Assembly (NCBI GenBank): GCA_021613535.1
Contig: CP075492.1
Coordinates: forward strand, 1,302,001-1,366,000
From: Adineta vaga
Lineage: Eukaryota; Rotifera
Reading direction: 5' to 3'
DNA: 64,000 nt
Shown: positions 23,901-34,214 of the stretch, one piece after another
Layout of the letters: every line of letters starts with the position of its first letter
Position numbering within the stretch: position 1 is the first letter of the stretch
The notes under the pieces: generated by a model
Databases searched by the model: none
The model's input: only the letters and a program-made list of their open reading frames with translations
What the model was told of the DNA's origin: nothing
Program-made: the position numbers and the translations under genes

Positions 23901-24906
23901 GAAAATATCTATTGAATATAAATATTTTATTGAAATAAATACAAGAATTCATTCAATATGTTCAAGTGATTTTGTTAAAAAAGAATGGATTAATTATTTA
24001 TCTCCTTATCTTAATTTCGTAAGACGAAATCGACGTGATGTTCGTCAACGTGGTCATACATATTTTACATTTCTCTCATCTATATGTCAACTATCTCAAA
24101 GAATAATAAAGAATGCTATTGATCAATTTCATTATGATACATATATTAATATACAATTGATATCAAAATCTGATTTTCATAATCAAATTCATAATATTAT
24201 TTTACAATTTCAAAATGTTACATTAATTAAATTTTCTCGAAATTTTAAACTTATTCGTGATATTCTAAATGGAAATGCTTTTATTTCATCTCATTCTTTA
24301 AATTGGGAATGGTGGAGAGATTTAACTCGTATTTTTTATACTCTACCAACACGTCCAATTATAATGAATGATGGATGTTCATGTGGAACACGAAGTGATT
24401 GTACGGAATCAGCTGGGATTTATGATGAGGAATATACTAATCAGGAGATATTTTCTATTCCTGGATGGAATATTGGATGTTCAGTTATTGAAACAGTTTT
24501 ATATTCATCATTAGAATGTTTTTTTGAACAGAACTGTACGGAATTATTATTATTACATATTGCAGAGAATAACAATGAAAATCCACGAATAAATGTATCT
24601 ATTATTGATTCATCATTGAAAAGTCGTTTTCCAAGAAATATACGTATTGAAAATATAATAGATCAATTATTTGTTGAAGAATGGAAGATTGATACATCTT
24701 ATTCATCGTTTTATAATCAATGTGCACCAATTTCTTGTACTTATCAAATAGAAAGAGACAATTATTTTATTTATACTGCATCGAAAATTTTAGGTTTATA
24801 TGGAGGATTATCTCTTACTTTGAGATTTACTATTCCAATTATAATTAAAATCATATTTCAAATACGAAATCGATGTCAAAGAAATACAATAATTCCTACT
24901 GAATGA
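20968..24906 (+). CDS. Three-module multipass membrane protein, intronless paralogue
   Basis: One uninterrupted frame of 1312 residues from the ATG at 20968. The frame is open further upstream but lacks an ATG until this one, and the start fits the module lead-in. Modules span roughly 1-445, 446-860 and 861-1312. Each has TM1 after an STRLYF-type motif, then CxC...FHQVCSSDF, an internal CSCG Cys cluster, GCSVxExxxxSSLECFF, a CxPxxCxY segment, and TM2 beginning GLxGG(L/I)xxxLR. The architecture matches the ten-exon gene at 2156-7386, but all its introns are missing. Many Asn-X-Ser/Thr sites predict a glycosylated outer face. Family unknown; channel-like topology is an inference. The three modules are in register without truncation, so the copy looks functional. 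Confidence 0.85.
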   Translation: MSTRSSLYKYIHEKWLTWNMFNSRSTDPTIKHQEILSTRLYFILIIISFSILTTYISISIQTKNTIIPFPTQSMYENLQKQYPNNLQCSCNKTVILYKTFVKIIPSFHQVCSSDFISQQWIDFIFQVDSTLIYPIDIRTSLSSMWQLIKSFCQSATMTIFDRINQFYNSFLIEPMLLTEQVLEAKVQTILYSLFQMTLSNFIQSIEIVYRITQVNQFITGLLTNYIAITKEFKPINIYYPEYTIGSMTISSYIGMIENEYIFKDSSITCSCKINRSCPLSGNIYLYNRLDKLGIYNMKNIHPNTTLPGLIVDCLPIQMLFSSTLECFYNQTCLNILLSFYSNQINISILNPSLSTRFDLTTKIKLILNELFIEEIFNETNYKKYYFECKPMNCHYNYSSRLDWISILTILFGLLGGITSVLRIITPFIIQLIFFIKKRFFSKSIQQVKQNQTIRIRLKHFYQFIQMKILNLNIYNQHSHDKNRVYHGILSTWLYIILFLISICIIILFSNLSNQTIKKTILNPSIEQYKILYKQYSTKLTCPCTQISIPFKDFIKIQVNYHQICSSDFIKSSWYENFPSSLSFHYLEEINFFLIASSYFQTLSTFCEFANTTINDAIQRFSNIIFVNSQLLSNDSFIQTIDSFINTFIESTRNEFQYQMLLINISLHANHYVSNIKLSTHLYPLISQDQLGKYHIDINIYELLIHSLKGKLCRCIRDSACSINFKMYFRHHETNINWEVEGIQGGCSVLDSVFKSSMICLFKNSCLNRLQLLISKLIDRKLISPKILNRTLFSQYSLDTSIKTIIDEMMIEYWNISYSFDKFYYQCKPLSCSVIYEKKTNIVYIITIIISLIGGINIILRLISPILIKIIKSLKIQIRNDHYHFNRISTRIRNLINKLKNQLLMLNLFDSESNDIEINRRERITTRIYLIIFSITIYIITIYTIYSNININKIILNPSENEYNQLLISYSNSLDCPCKKISIEYKYFIEINTRIHSICSSDFVKKEWINYLSPYLNFVRRNRRDVRQRGHTYFTFLSSICQLSQRIIKNAIDQFHYDTYINIQLISKSDFHNQIHNIILQFQNVTLIKFSRNFKLIRDILNGNAFISSHSLNWEWWRDLTRIFYTLPTRPIIMNDGCSCGTRSDCTESAGIYDEEYTNQEIFSIPGWNIGCSVIETVLYSSLECFFEQNCTELLLLHIAENNNENPRINVSIIDSSLKSRFPRNIRIENIIDQLFVEEWKIDTSYSSFYNQCAPISCTYQIERDNYFIYTASKILGLYGGLSLTLRFTIPIIIKIIFQIRNRCQRNTIIPTE

Positions 24907-25008
24907 TTCGTTTATCTAAGAAATTATATAACTTTCATTAAAATATGATTTATGTGAAAAAATATTTCGAAATAAAATATATCTTTTTTGGAAATTTTTT
25001 TGTGTCAT

Positions 25009-25155
25009 GGACTAGCATATTTAGGGAAAGGTGATTTCAATCATGCACTTCACTATTATCATGAAGTATATGAATTAGAATGTGTCGAAAGTGAAACAAA
25101 GTAACTAGCAGAAATCTATCATGATATGGGATTAGTCTATATCAAAATTGAAGTA
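25009..25155 (+). pseudogene. TPR-repeat gene remnant
   Basis: The frame reads GLAYLGKGDFNHALHYYHEV, a TPR helix pair of the type seen in the ART-TPR genes. It then meets an in-frame TAA and continues LAEIYHDMGLVYIKI, the start of the next repeat. No other part of the gene is nearby. A decayed fragment of the TPR family. Confidence 0.6.
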
Positions 25156-25366
25156 TTATGTCTTGAAGTATTGATAAAGTTGCCAGATCAGTTCGTCCCA
25201 CTATTGGGAGACGCAGAAAATACATGTCTTCGATAGTCGATGGTTGACTGAGTCGGTACGACAAGTGTTACTTGTTTCTCAATGTCCAACTCAGTCTTTA
25301 TGCGAATGTTAAACGATGTAAAAATAAAGATTTTCTCAATAAAAAATAATTTCAAAATTGAGATTT

Positions 25367-26614
25367 TTAAAATTTCCGAACTGGTTTTCCTGTTAATACA
25401 AACCATGGCGGATAATAATCTGATGATGCACATTCAGCTTGATACTTAACATCATGTATAACTTCTCCACCTGTAAGATAAGCACTCCAAAATCCATATG
25501 TACCACCAGTTACAATAGAATGATGACATGACGTCAGAGATAATAAATCATCTGCAGGTGAAAAGTTTTGAGGAAGAATAAAAACATTTTTTCTTCTTCT
25601 TTTCTCGGCAAATCTACGAAGACAATATCCTTTGTCATCACTAGCAATAAGAAAACGAACTTGTTTGTAATGATAACGACGTCGAAAATGGTTCATAGCA
25701 TAAGAGATATAATCATCATTTGATAAAAAACCAAGTTTAATAAAATCACGTCGACGAATATGAATACCAATCCAAATGATATTGTATTGTGTTTGAAAAG
25801 TATAACGAAGTTCTTTCTGAGTTGTTATTACTAATGGTAAACATGATGAACAAATATCTGTTGTAATTTTTCTCAAATATGTACCAACACGTACTAGTGT
25901 TTCTTGTCGAGCAGAAAAGATTTCACGAATTTCTTCTCGATAAGCATCAAAATATAAATAAGATTGCCAATAACCAAAAAGTTCAATATTTCTAAATGCA
26001 TTCAGTTGTATCAGTTCAGGTTTAAATGAACAAATCGATGATTTTTCTTGAATATCAGTTAATTTCATATATTCTTCATGTGATAACCACATTCTTTCAT
26101 TAATTCCTTTGATTTGGAAACTATCTGAAAGTTCTCCAAGAATAGAATTATTGACATATAAACGACAGTTATGAGTACGAGCTAAACCATACGCACTAGC
26201 AAACATGAACATACGATTTCCTAGACGACCACCACTACGACGTAAGATAACGGTACATCGTATTTGTTCACATGGATAATGTGAAATATTAACCGTTTTT
26301 GATTCCAATATTTCATCACATAAAAGAGGAAAAACATTAACCGTTGTTGTTGTTAGAGTTGTTAATATAGTTATATTAGTTATGATTTGAGAAGATAAAG
26401 TTGCTGTAATTGAATTCATAGAAGCTACTGTTGTTTCTCTGCCTTCTATGAATTTTTTTATGATATCTATTTTTTCAATATACACCAATGGTCTTAAAGA
26501 ATTTACGTATATGATCAGAAAAACAAGAACTAAAAAAACCACTGAATAAATGCAATGTATTTTTCTAATTGATAAAATAGAATATGAACGATGGATATTT
26601 GTAGAAATGGGCAT
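25367..26614 (-). CDS. Alpha-1,2-fucosyltransferase-like glycosyltransferase (GT11 type)
   Basis: A single exon encodes 415 residues from the ATG at 26614. Residues about 20-40 are a membrane anchor and about 60-95 a Thr-rich stem, the usual plan of a type II Golgi enzyme. The catalytic region has the GT11 signatures GGRLGNRMF (about 128-136), HIRRRDF (about 285-291, corresponding to the GDP-fucose-binding HxRRGD motif) and TGGTYGFW (about 369-376). It likely transfers fucose from GDP-fucose to a galactose-terminated glycan in the Golgi. The Gly of RRGD is replaced by Arg, which is unusual, though RR-D is kept. Acceptor unknown. Confidence 0.88.
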   Translation of the reverse strand: MPISTNIHRSYSILSIRKIHCIYSVVFLVLVFLIIYVNSLRPLVYIEKIDIIKKFIEGRETTVASMNSITATLSSQIITNITILTTLTTTTVNVFPLLCDEILESKTVNISHYPCEQIRCTVILRRSGGRLGNRMFMFASAYGLARTHNCRLYVNNSILGELSDSFQIKGINERMWLSHEEYMKLTDIQEKSSICSFKPELIQLNAFRNIELFGYWQSYLYFDAYREEIREIFSARQETLVRVGTYLRKITTDICSSCLPLVITTQKELRYTFQTQYNIIWIGIHIRRRDFIKLGFLSNDDYISYAMNHFRRRYHYKQVRFLIASDDKGYCLRRFAEKRRRKNVFILPQNFSPADDLLSLTSCHHSIVTGGTYGFWSAYLTGGEVIHDVKYQAECASSDYYPPWFVLTGKPVRKF

Positions 26615-26955
26615 ATTAATCAATTAATGAATGGTGATGGTTAAGTATAATTACAAACAATATCTACACTAAGATTATAAAATCATTTAAATGAATATGA
26701 AGATCGTATTGTCCGGAGAATTTTTCAACAATCCAATTAATTCAAATTATTATTCACGTTTTTTAAAATGTCAATCACGACAAAACGAAATAAACGACGT
26801 TCTAAAGTAATAGCATGCAAATAATTTGTTGCTCATATAGCAATGAAAAGATCCTTTTCATTCTAACCTACAATTGACAAATATTGAGATCAAATTCTTC
26901 TAGATATATTTATCTAAAAAATAGAATAGATATTTATTCTTTTTAAATTTCTAAA

Positions 26956-27088
26956 GATGTACAGCTCACACTCACGTTCATCAATGAAAACTATCTGCTC
27001 ACGCTTGTATGAACGCGAGCGAGCGTTTATCGTTCACATTCATTATGAACGCCGATATAATCGTACTCATAAGCGTGAACTGTACATC
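26956..27088. mobile_element. Small hairpin MITE, possibly hAT-derived
   Basis: Ends GATGTACAG and CTGTACATC are inverted, and complementarity continues inward (GAACGCGAG and CTCACGCTT words). Flanking octamers TAAATTTC and AAAATGTC, taking TAAAG/CCCTA as termini, agree at 6 of 8 positions, as expected of an old hAT-type duplication. No coding sequence. Confidence 0.45.
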
Positions 27089-27321
27089 CCTAAAAATGTC
27101 TTATCTTTAAAACAAATCAATTTAAATCAGATTTTTTACATGTGTTTTTTTTACATGGGTACAATACAAAATGAATACTTTCTCATAGATTGAGCAGTAC
27201 GAAATGTTTGGATACTTTTCAAGTTGTTATGTGAAAAGGAAGAAAATTCTTATAAATACTATAAATGATATTTATGAATTAAGAAACAAACAGATGCTTC
27301 ATTTATTATACAGCAGAAATC

Positions 27322-27391
27322 ATCTTGAGGGTGTGGGTGTGGCGTATAAGTGAGAAACAGGAGAACTCCCACACCTACACCTTCAAGAATA
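27322..27391. repeat. G-rich telomere-like inverted repeat
   Basis: ATCTTGAGGGTGTGGGTGTG is followed after about 30 nt by CCCACACCTACACCTTCAAG. One of the best-preserved copies. Confidence 0.75.
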
Positions 27392-27556
27392 AAATCATGA
27401 CATATAGGATGAGTTGGATGCGAAATATAGTACAACAACTTAATAATCAAAATCAAAGACAAACATCCAATTCAAAACCGTCATTATGTGTTATAGTATA
27501 ACCATTATCCGTGACTATACTATGAAGTTTTCTATCATTTACAAATTCTATAAAAA

Positions 27557-27650
27557 GTAAGGGTATGTGTGAGAATTCTTCTTCTTAATTCACACTCTCA
27601 AGGGTGTGGGTGTGGGTACTATTATTCAGCCACATTCCACACCCTCAATC
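27557..27650. repeat. Two adjacent G-rich telomere-like inverted repeats
   Basis: A weak hairpin (AAGGGTATGTGTGAG against TTCACACTCTC) abuts a stronger one (AAGGGTGTGGGTGTGGG against CATTCCACACCCTC). Confidence 0.65.
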
Positions 27651-27806
27651 AATTATGTATTTGAGTGTATGTATTTGATTTATTGAGTAATTATTCAAAA
27701 TTTTACACGGAATAGTTCTGGTATAATATGATAAGAAATGTAGAAATAAAACTAAAGTCAGATAAAAAAAGGATAGTTTTTAAAGAAATTTTTTGCAATG
27801 TATGTT

Positions 27807-30800
27807 TTAACAAGAAGTATTGTTAATCGTAAATCTTTGGACACGATTATTTCCATACTCAGAAACGTACATATCTCCATTCTTATCAAATTGAATTCCA
27901 GAAGGGCCATTGAATTTCATTGCCGTGTTTCCTGCATTTCCCGAAATACCAGCGACTAGCGTTCCGTTATTTGCACCTTTCAACCATTTCATTATTCTAT
28001 GATTACCATAATCAGCAACATAGACGTTCCAAATGAGTCAACAAAAACACCTTGTGGATTTGTCAATTGTGTGTACAACGATCCAGCACCGTTTCCTCCT
28101 GCAACAACTGTTCTATTTGTAGCATTTGAAAGCCATTTCATCACACGATGATTAGCATAATCTGTAACATACAATGTATCATTATCAGATTCATCAACAT
28201 AAATATTCCAAGGTGTATCTAGTTGATTGAGGGCTGAACCTGGCACACCGGTTCCAGCTACAATAACACCATTTGTAGATAAATTTGAGCTAGGAGGAAA
28301 TTTAAGTACACGATCATTTATCCAGTCAGCGACATAAATATTATCAAATCCTATATATAATAAAATAAATAAAATAAAGAGATATTAGAAATACTGACGA
28401 TCAATATATAATCCATCACACCAGTCGATTTGATTCAAAGCATTACCACAACCTGAACCAATAACAACTGTGATATTTCCTGATGCTATATTCAATTTTA
28501 GAATACGACAGTTGAATGTATCTGATAGATACAAATTGGATTCAGTCGAGTCGAAACATAGAGTTGTAGCGGTATTCAGATGTTGTGTATCTGCAGACGA
28601 ACCTACACCAAGCTTCGGACCAATTACTGTTCCATTTGTACTGTTTGGAGACCATTTCATGAAACGATAATTTCCGTAATCTGCTACATACACATTAAAT
28701 GCTGAATCAACTCGAACATCATATGCCCAGCTTAATAATGATGTCGTTGAACCGGCACTGCCACTAGATGATCCAGCAACTGTAGTTCCATTTGGATGCC
28801 AGACAGCTGATGGACATATTACTGGTCGTGTAGTTGTGGTTGTTGTTACCGTTGTTGTCGTGACTGACGTTGTTGTTGTTGTTGTTGTTGTCGTCGTCGT
28901 GGCTGAAGTTGTTGTTGTCGTGGCCGAAGTTGTTGTTGTTGATGTTGTTTGGGAAGTTGTCGTATGCGTTGTTGCCGTTATAGCTAAAATTTTTATCCAG
29001 AAAAAAAAACTCAAATTTTGTTGGAAATACCGAATACCATTACCCTTCAACTTATATAATACCTACTTTCTATAATTTTTCGAAAATGTACATCAGTCAT
29101 TTTACTATCCAACAACTTATCAAAAACATATATATTCGCTTTTGGTTGAAGGTTAAACGAGTGGTTGGAATATGTGATAGACAGGTCAGAAAACAGTGAG
29201 CTTCAAACTACGTAAACTCTAGATCTGGAGCTTATTTCACACTAGTTCTGCTTTACTTTTGACTGGAGTCTGCGATTGTCTCAATAGTCATCTTATATGG
29301 AGACACACATAGCTTCTCTAGCGCTATCCTACAGTGGTTTCTATGAGTCTACAAGAATTGTTTTACGGAGATACACATAAGTGCTCAAGAGCTATCTTCT
29401 GATGGTACTACAGGTGTCTGGAGCTTTATTCTTAGAGACTATGTTGCGTCGAAGCTCTATACTATCCGAGGACCTATATGTGCCCAAGGGCCATGCTATA
29501 AGACTACTCGTAGATAATTAGAAGCTATCCTGTAGGAGTTACTTCTAGGTATTTATCTTTTACCCTATATTCATACGCATTTGTTGTGAAGGGCTAGCAC
29601 GCGTCGCTTCAATAATTTTTATGAGATGTGAATGAGGATGGATGAAGGTGAAGGTGTTCCTTATCTACAAAGACACCTTCACCCACACCCACCCTCAAGA
29701 TGGACAGAATAATCGATTCGTACTGCAGAGAAGTCTTACTTGTTCCTGTTGTTGTATTTTTCCTAGTCATAACAATACCAGTAACAATTCCAACAATAGC
29801 TGCAGTAATAAGAAGAGCAAGGAGTGCAATTATAAATACAAATAATCTGGAGAATTTGCAAGAAAACCGTCTTAAATAGTAACATAAAGAAATTTCCAAA
29901 TGATATACACTCGAAGTCAGTTGACTTACTTTTTGTTTGTACCGATGGTTTTTATTTCATTTAAAAGTCCGTAAGATTTGTCTCTCGAATTTCTTTTCTT
30001 CGATCGAGTCGTCTTTTGTATCGACTTTATTTGAAAATATTAGAAGGCATAAAATATAAGAATATCCTACCGATATATTGTCGAAATTGTCAAACTCAAA
30101 TGCCGAATTCTTGTTGACATTCTTAAGAAAATATGTTACATTTTAGATGGAGTTTTAATAATTAAATAAAATACCTGGTTTTGATGCACTCGAGTTGATC
30201 GAAAAGTTTGAGCTTTTGTTGAAAATACTTTTGAGAGATTCTTTCCTGAATTATTGCTTATTTTTCCATCTATGTTTGATGGAGATACGATGCTAGATTT
30301 TAAATTTAAGTGAAAATCATCAGTTTTCCAAGAATTCTGATAGACCTATGATGATAAATAAAAGTCTTGTTCGCATAAATACAGAACTTTTTATTTTCTT
30401 TTAATAATACGAGCTCTATCTGATAAGAAAATAACCCATGTGTTCATTATTTAAATCATTTTTTTACAATGAAAAACATGGAAAGTATAGGTGACTTCTC
30501 CAAATACTTGAGAAACAAATCACTCGGATACACGAGAGGAAAAGCGACATTCTAATAGTGTCCTTTCTGGCGGAATACAAATGCAACTGGTCGATCAGAA
30601 ACGATGTTAATTCGAAAAGAAAAGTATATGAATGAATGAATGATATCAAACTCGAGAATAAAACAGAACCAAAAAGAATGTTATCTAGAAAAAAAATTCG
30701 TTCAAGTACAAAGAAGAGAATCATATCATTACTAATAGCATTTTCTCCTTGCTCAGATGTCTTTTTAATACATACTGTTGATCCAGGTTGATGATATTGA

Positions 30801-31198
30801 ATAGTTTCAGTATTATTAACAGTTTGCAATTTGTTTGACTTTTGAATAGTAGAAGATTGATTTTGTCCACTTTGTGGATGATGATGAGCATTTCGTCTGA
30901 GTGAGAACTATGAAGAGAAAAAAAAACAGATACAAAAAAAAGCTAAAATTCCATTATCTAAAACCGAAGGTAAATCATTCATAGCATCGACAGATGAAAG
31001 TTTTTTAGGAGATCGAATTCTTGTATGAATAACATTGTTAACTTTTTTCACATTTGTTGATCTTGTATTGTTTTTAAAATGTTGATTATTAAGACGAGAA
31101 GATTTCACAACACGTATTACAGATGATCCATGACGTGAAACATCATGTGTACCGGTAAGCTGGGACGAACTTGGCAATTTTCTGTTACCTTCGTTCAT
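27807..31198 (-). CDS. NHL-propeller type II membrane protein with long disordered cytosolic region, eight exons, one frameshift
   Basis: Exons: 30965-31198, 30776-30907, 30175-30345, 30071-30121, 29930-30024, 29740-29870, 28399-28983, 27807-28350. Every junction fits GT..AG and phase except one missing base at about 28027 (GGAACGTC where GGAAACGTC would read GNVYVADYGN). With that base the product is 647 residues. About 190 N-terminal residues are Ser/Asn/Gln-rich and disordered, ending in a basic patch. Next come a membrane helix (LFVFIIALLALLITAAIVGI), a Thr-rich stalk of about 60 residues that should be heavily O-glycosylated, and six or so NHL repeats (VYVADYGNYRFMKW, TLYVTDYANHRVMKW and others). 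The donor of exon 7 (GTCAGT) is slightly off consensus but is the one that keeps NHL register. The first ATG is the nearest in frame; an earlier exon is possible. Extracellular ligand unknown. Confidence 0.78.
28816..28983 (-). repeat. Thr-codon microsatellite-like tract (mucin-like stalk)
   Basis: Imperfect ACA/ACG/ACC repeats encode the poly-Thr stalk of the NHL protein. On the + strand it reads as GTTGTT repeats. Confidence 0.7.
29299..29545. repeat. Degenerate ~68-bp tandem repeat in the NHL-gene intron
   Basis: GGAGACACACATAGC followed by AGCGCTATCCTACAGTGGT, then GGAGATACACATAAG followed by AGAGCTATCTTCTGATGGT, and weaker later units. It sits in the long intron 28984-29739. Confidence 0.45.
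29633..29703. repeat. G-rich telomere-like inverted repeat (intronic)
   Basis: GGATGAAGGTGAAGGTGTTC pairs with GACACCTTCACCCACACCC, ending CCCTCAAGATGG. It lies in the intron 28984-29739 of the NHL gene. Confidence 0.7.
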
Positions 31199-33083
31199 AT
31201 TCACTGAATTTTCATACGACTTTACTTTTTTCGTATTCTACAGATAAATAAGCAATGCACATAATTATATAATATAAATATATTATTGATGTACTTTGGA
31301 CGTCTACATGGACCCGAAATAGTGAGTGATTCTTCTTAATCAGTTATTTACTGGCTTCTTAAAGAAATGCGTTATATACAAAATTTTCTTATTACGATCA
31401 TCTACAGTTTGCATCTTATGATTAAAAGAAAAGAACTGAAGTCTTTTTACAGCCTTTATCATACAATATGTTCTCCCGTTTCATTCAAAATTATATTCAT
31501 TATGATTCTTTTTGTTTCGTTTCGTACATACCTGTAAAACAAATACATAATAATACTCCTATGTGTTTTGAATTTGTCTAATTTACATAAAGAAAAAGTT
31601 TCTTTTTCCATTTTTCAAACACAGAATCACGCACATACATCACGAATTCCAAAGTTCACTCTGCTCGATTCTATTATATACAAAAATTTAATACAAGACA
31701 TCAATAAAAAATCTTGAGGGTGTGGGTGGCATATTTTTATATCAATTCCAGTCTCATGTTCACTCACCCATATCCTAAAGAACTCCAAATGGATGATTGT
31801 CTATGTCATCAGATTTACATAAGTAAATAACAAAAAGAGATAACTGCAGAGAGAAAATCATATTTTTATTTCAAACAGAAACAAATTCACTCAAGCTTTC
31901 GTGCACAGTTCAAATATGTTCGACATTGATATATGTATTTATTTTGTATTTTGTAAATATTAGTAGATAACGATAAACATGAATAAGTTAAGAATAATTA
32001 AAATTAACATATGTTTGTAAAGATAATAAATCCAATTAAATATCAACAAATAATATGACAAAGAAAAGAATGATGTACGGTAATAGATAGATTAAAAATA
32101 ATCAAAGATTGACAAATATTGATAGAGATGTTTAGTATAACTACATGTCATCAACAAATGTGGAACAGAATGATGTATCACTTATATACTAAAGATATAT
32201 CAACAATATATGAAGTATTTTCATCACTATGTTCTCGAATATTGATCGAATTAAATTCGAATGTAATCGAAGATGTTATAATCGTGACAAATACATGAAG
32301 AATAGTTTTGATTAGAAGTCCATGATAAACGATCAAATTACATATATGCAAAGATAATAGGAATAGTCGAAAGTAAACGTTTTTGTAGAAAAAACTATAC
32401 TTGTAATAGCGCTTTGTCGTATGTGTTATTGTACAAAACATGATTATGAATGTATTAAGTAGCTTCACAGAGTAATAAATAAAAACAGCAACACTTGTTG
32501 TTTGGTAGAAATTACACAATATTCATACATTCATAACAAAAGAATAACAGATAAAAATCTAGAATTAAATATTTCTATTCAACTTTATTTATTAAAAATA
32601 CAAGATGTAAAACGAATGTCAACGCATCTATACATCCTCACCCATCTTGAACAGAACATATCCATCTTGCGAGTGTGATTGTGATAGGAGATAGTCTTTT
32701 TACATCAGACCTTCATATCTGATAATCTTGTCATTTTGTTTTTGTCATTAAAATATATTCATGATATTTTGTTTATTTTAAATATAATCACGAATAAGAT
32801 TAAAGTAATTACTTTTAATTTGATTATAAGAAACAAATAAATGTATCAAATCGAGTATTACAGGCTTCACCGCTTATGAGATCGAATGAAGTGAAACATT
32901 CTATTCTTAAAATTGAATCTATACGATTCAAATCTGAATATATTTCGGTAATATTTTTATTGTTTTTGATAGTTTTCATCACAAATGATATTTCACAACA
33001 CTTGACAACGATGTACAAAGGATAGAGATACAGAAGAATACATTGAAATTATAAAGCAATATTTAAGAAAGAAAAATCATCAA
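31199..33083. other. Intergenic, no gene seen
   Basis: Contains a telomere-like hairpin at 31711-31776 (ATCTTGAGGGTGTGGGTGG against CACTCACCCATATCC) and a weak C-rich patch near 32631-32690. Short open frames are AT-driven and lack motifs. Confidence 0.5.
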
Positions 33084-34214
33084 TTAGTTTCTACGAGATA
33101 AACCAAAAGCGTTAGTAAAAAAATTTCTATTATTCTGATTTCGAAAGAATAATTTAATGACTTCACAACGAAATAGTTTGCTCGATAGAGTGAAAAGATA
33201 AAAATCTAGACAGGGAACTGAAAGAGCAACGAATCCAGAAATCGAAGTAAATGCACTCTCTTTAGCTGATTGAAGATCGTCGATGATTAGATGTGATCGA
33301 GCTGATGTATAAATGTATTGTATTGAGGGAGACTTGCTGTTAAAATGAATACAATACATTGAACAAGCATCATTTGAATCAGTTGATGATCTGTTGTTTT
33401 TCGTCGTGTTCGTTGATTTTGACTTGGAATTGGATTTGTTCCGGTGCGCCGAAGTGATTGCCGAATATTTTGAACAGTACAAAGACCAAAATAAAGCATT
33501 ACAATTGGTGGACCTATACTATATGCGAACAAAGTCCATATACCATAAAATGTTTGATAAATATCGTTGGTTGTCGCACATATGTGTCGAGGAAGAATGA
33601 TTCCAAAATAGACAAGTATATGAAAAAAAGCGAAACCAACTATTAAAATTGTCAGAGGAATAATACGAGAAGCAATACGAGAAGAACTAAGAGCACGTAA
33701 TTTGACAGAAGATGAACTGCATAGAAATCTACATAAATTAAAATAATAATTATTAATCTTATATTTCTTCAAAAATATATCATTACTTACCTATCAAGAC
33801 AAACCAAAGCAATAAACCATGCATATTGTGTTCTACGAAAATTTACAAAAAAAAAAGGATAATTGATATAATTATGAACAACAAATCTATCTTAATATAC
33901 CTAGTCCACATTACTATAAATGTAAGAATTTTACATGCTGCTGATGAAATTGAAAATAAATTTATAGAATATCCAAACGATAGCAATCGCAAAGGCGTGA
34001 TAATAGTAACAACACAAAGGCCATTAATCGAAGCTGCTAAAAAGTACCATGAACATGAATTTGAACGAAGTGTTGGACGTGTAAATACATAAACATTTGC
34101 TATGTGACCAATGATACCCAAACCAATCATCAAAAAACTCCAAACTCGTATAAATACAATCGTATTTTGTCTAATAATCATAGCTTCTGTGATACTTGTA
34201 TTTGAGGATGACAT
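33084..34214 (-). CDS. Rhodopsin-like seven-helix receptor, three exons, one frameshift
   Basis: Exons 33901-34214, 33791-33832 and 33084-33728, with phase-matched junctions (donors GTATAT and GTAAGT). Exon 1 gives TM1 (LMIGLGIIGHIANVYVFT), the bdelloid-style loop RPTLRSNSCSWYFLAASING, TM2 and the start of TM3. Exon 2 plus the start of exon 3 gives FIALVCLDRFL, the DRY-like end of TM3. Exon 3 encodes TM4 to TM7. In exon 3 the frame changes between FILTASLP and SIQYIYTSARSH, near 33324-33331 in a CTCCCTC run. One extra base there would give 333 residues ending in a TM7 and basic tail. Either a fresh pseudogene or a base-calling error. Ligand unknown; family A receptor by pattern. Confidence 0.75.

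Larger units (their letters stand above)
26615..27806. other. Intergenic, repeats only
   Basis: Holds a small inverted-repeat element (26956-27088) and telomere-like hairpins at 27322-27391 and 27557-27650. No exon recognised. Confidence 0.5.

Noticed and set aside
28836-29075. Val-rich + frame
   Set aside because: Antisense of the poly-Thr stalk of the NHL gene.
32178-33018. Short (-) frames
   Set aside because: No motif, weak composition, no consistent splice sites.
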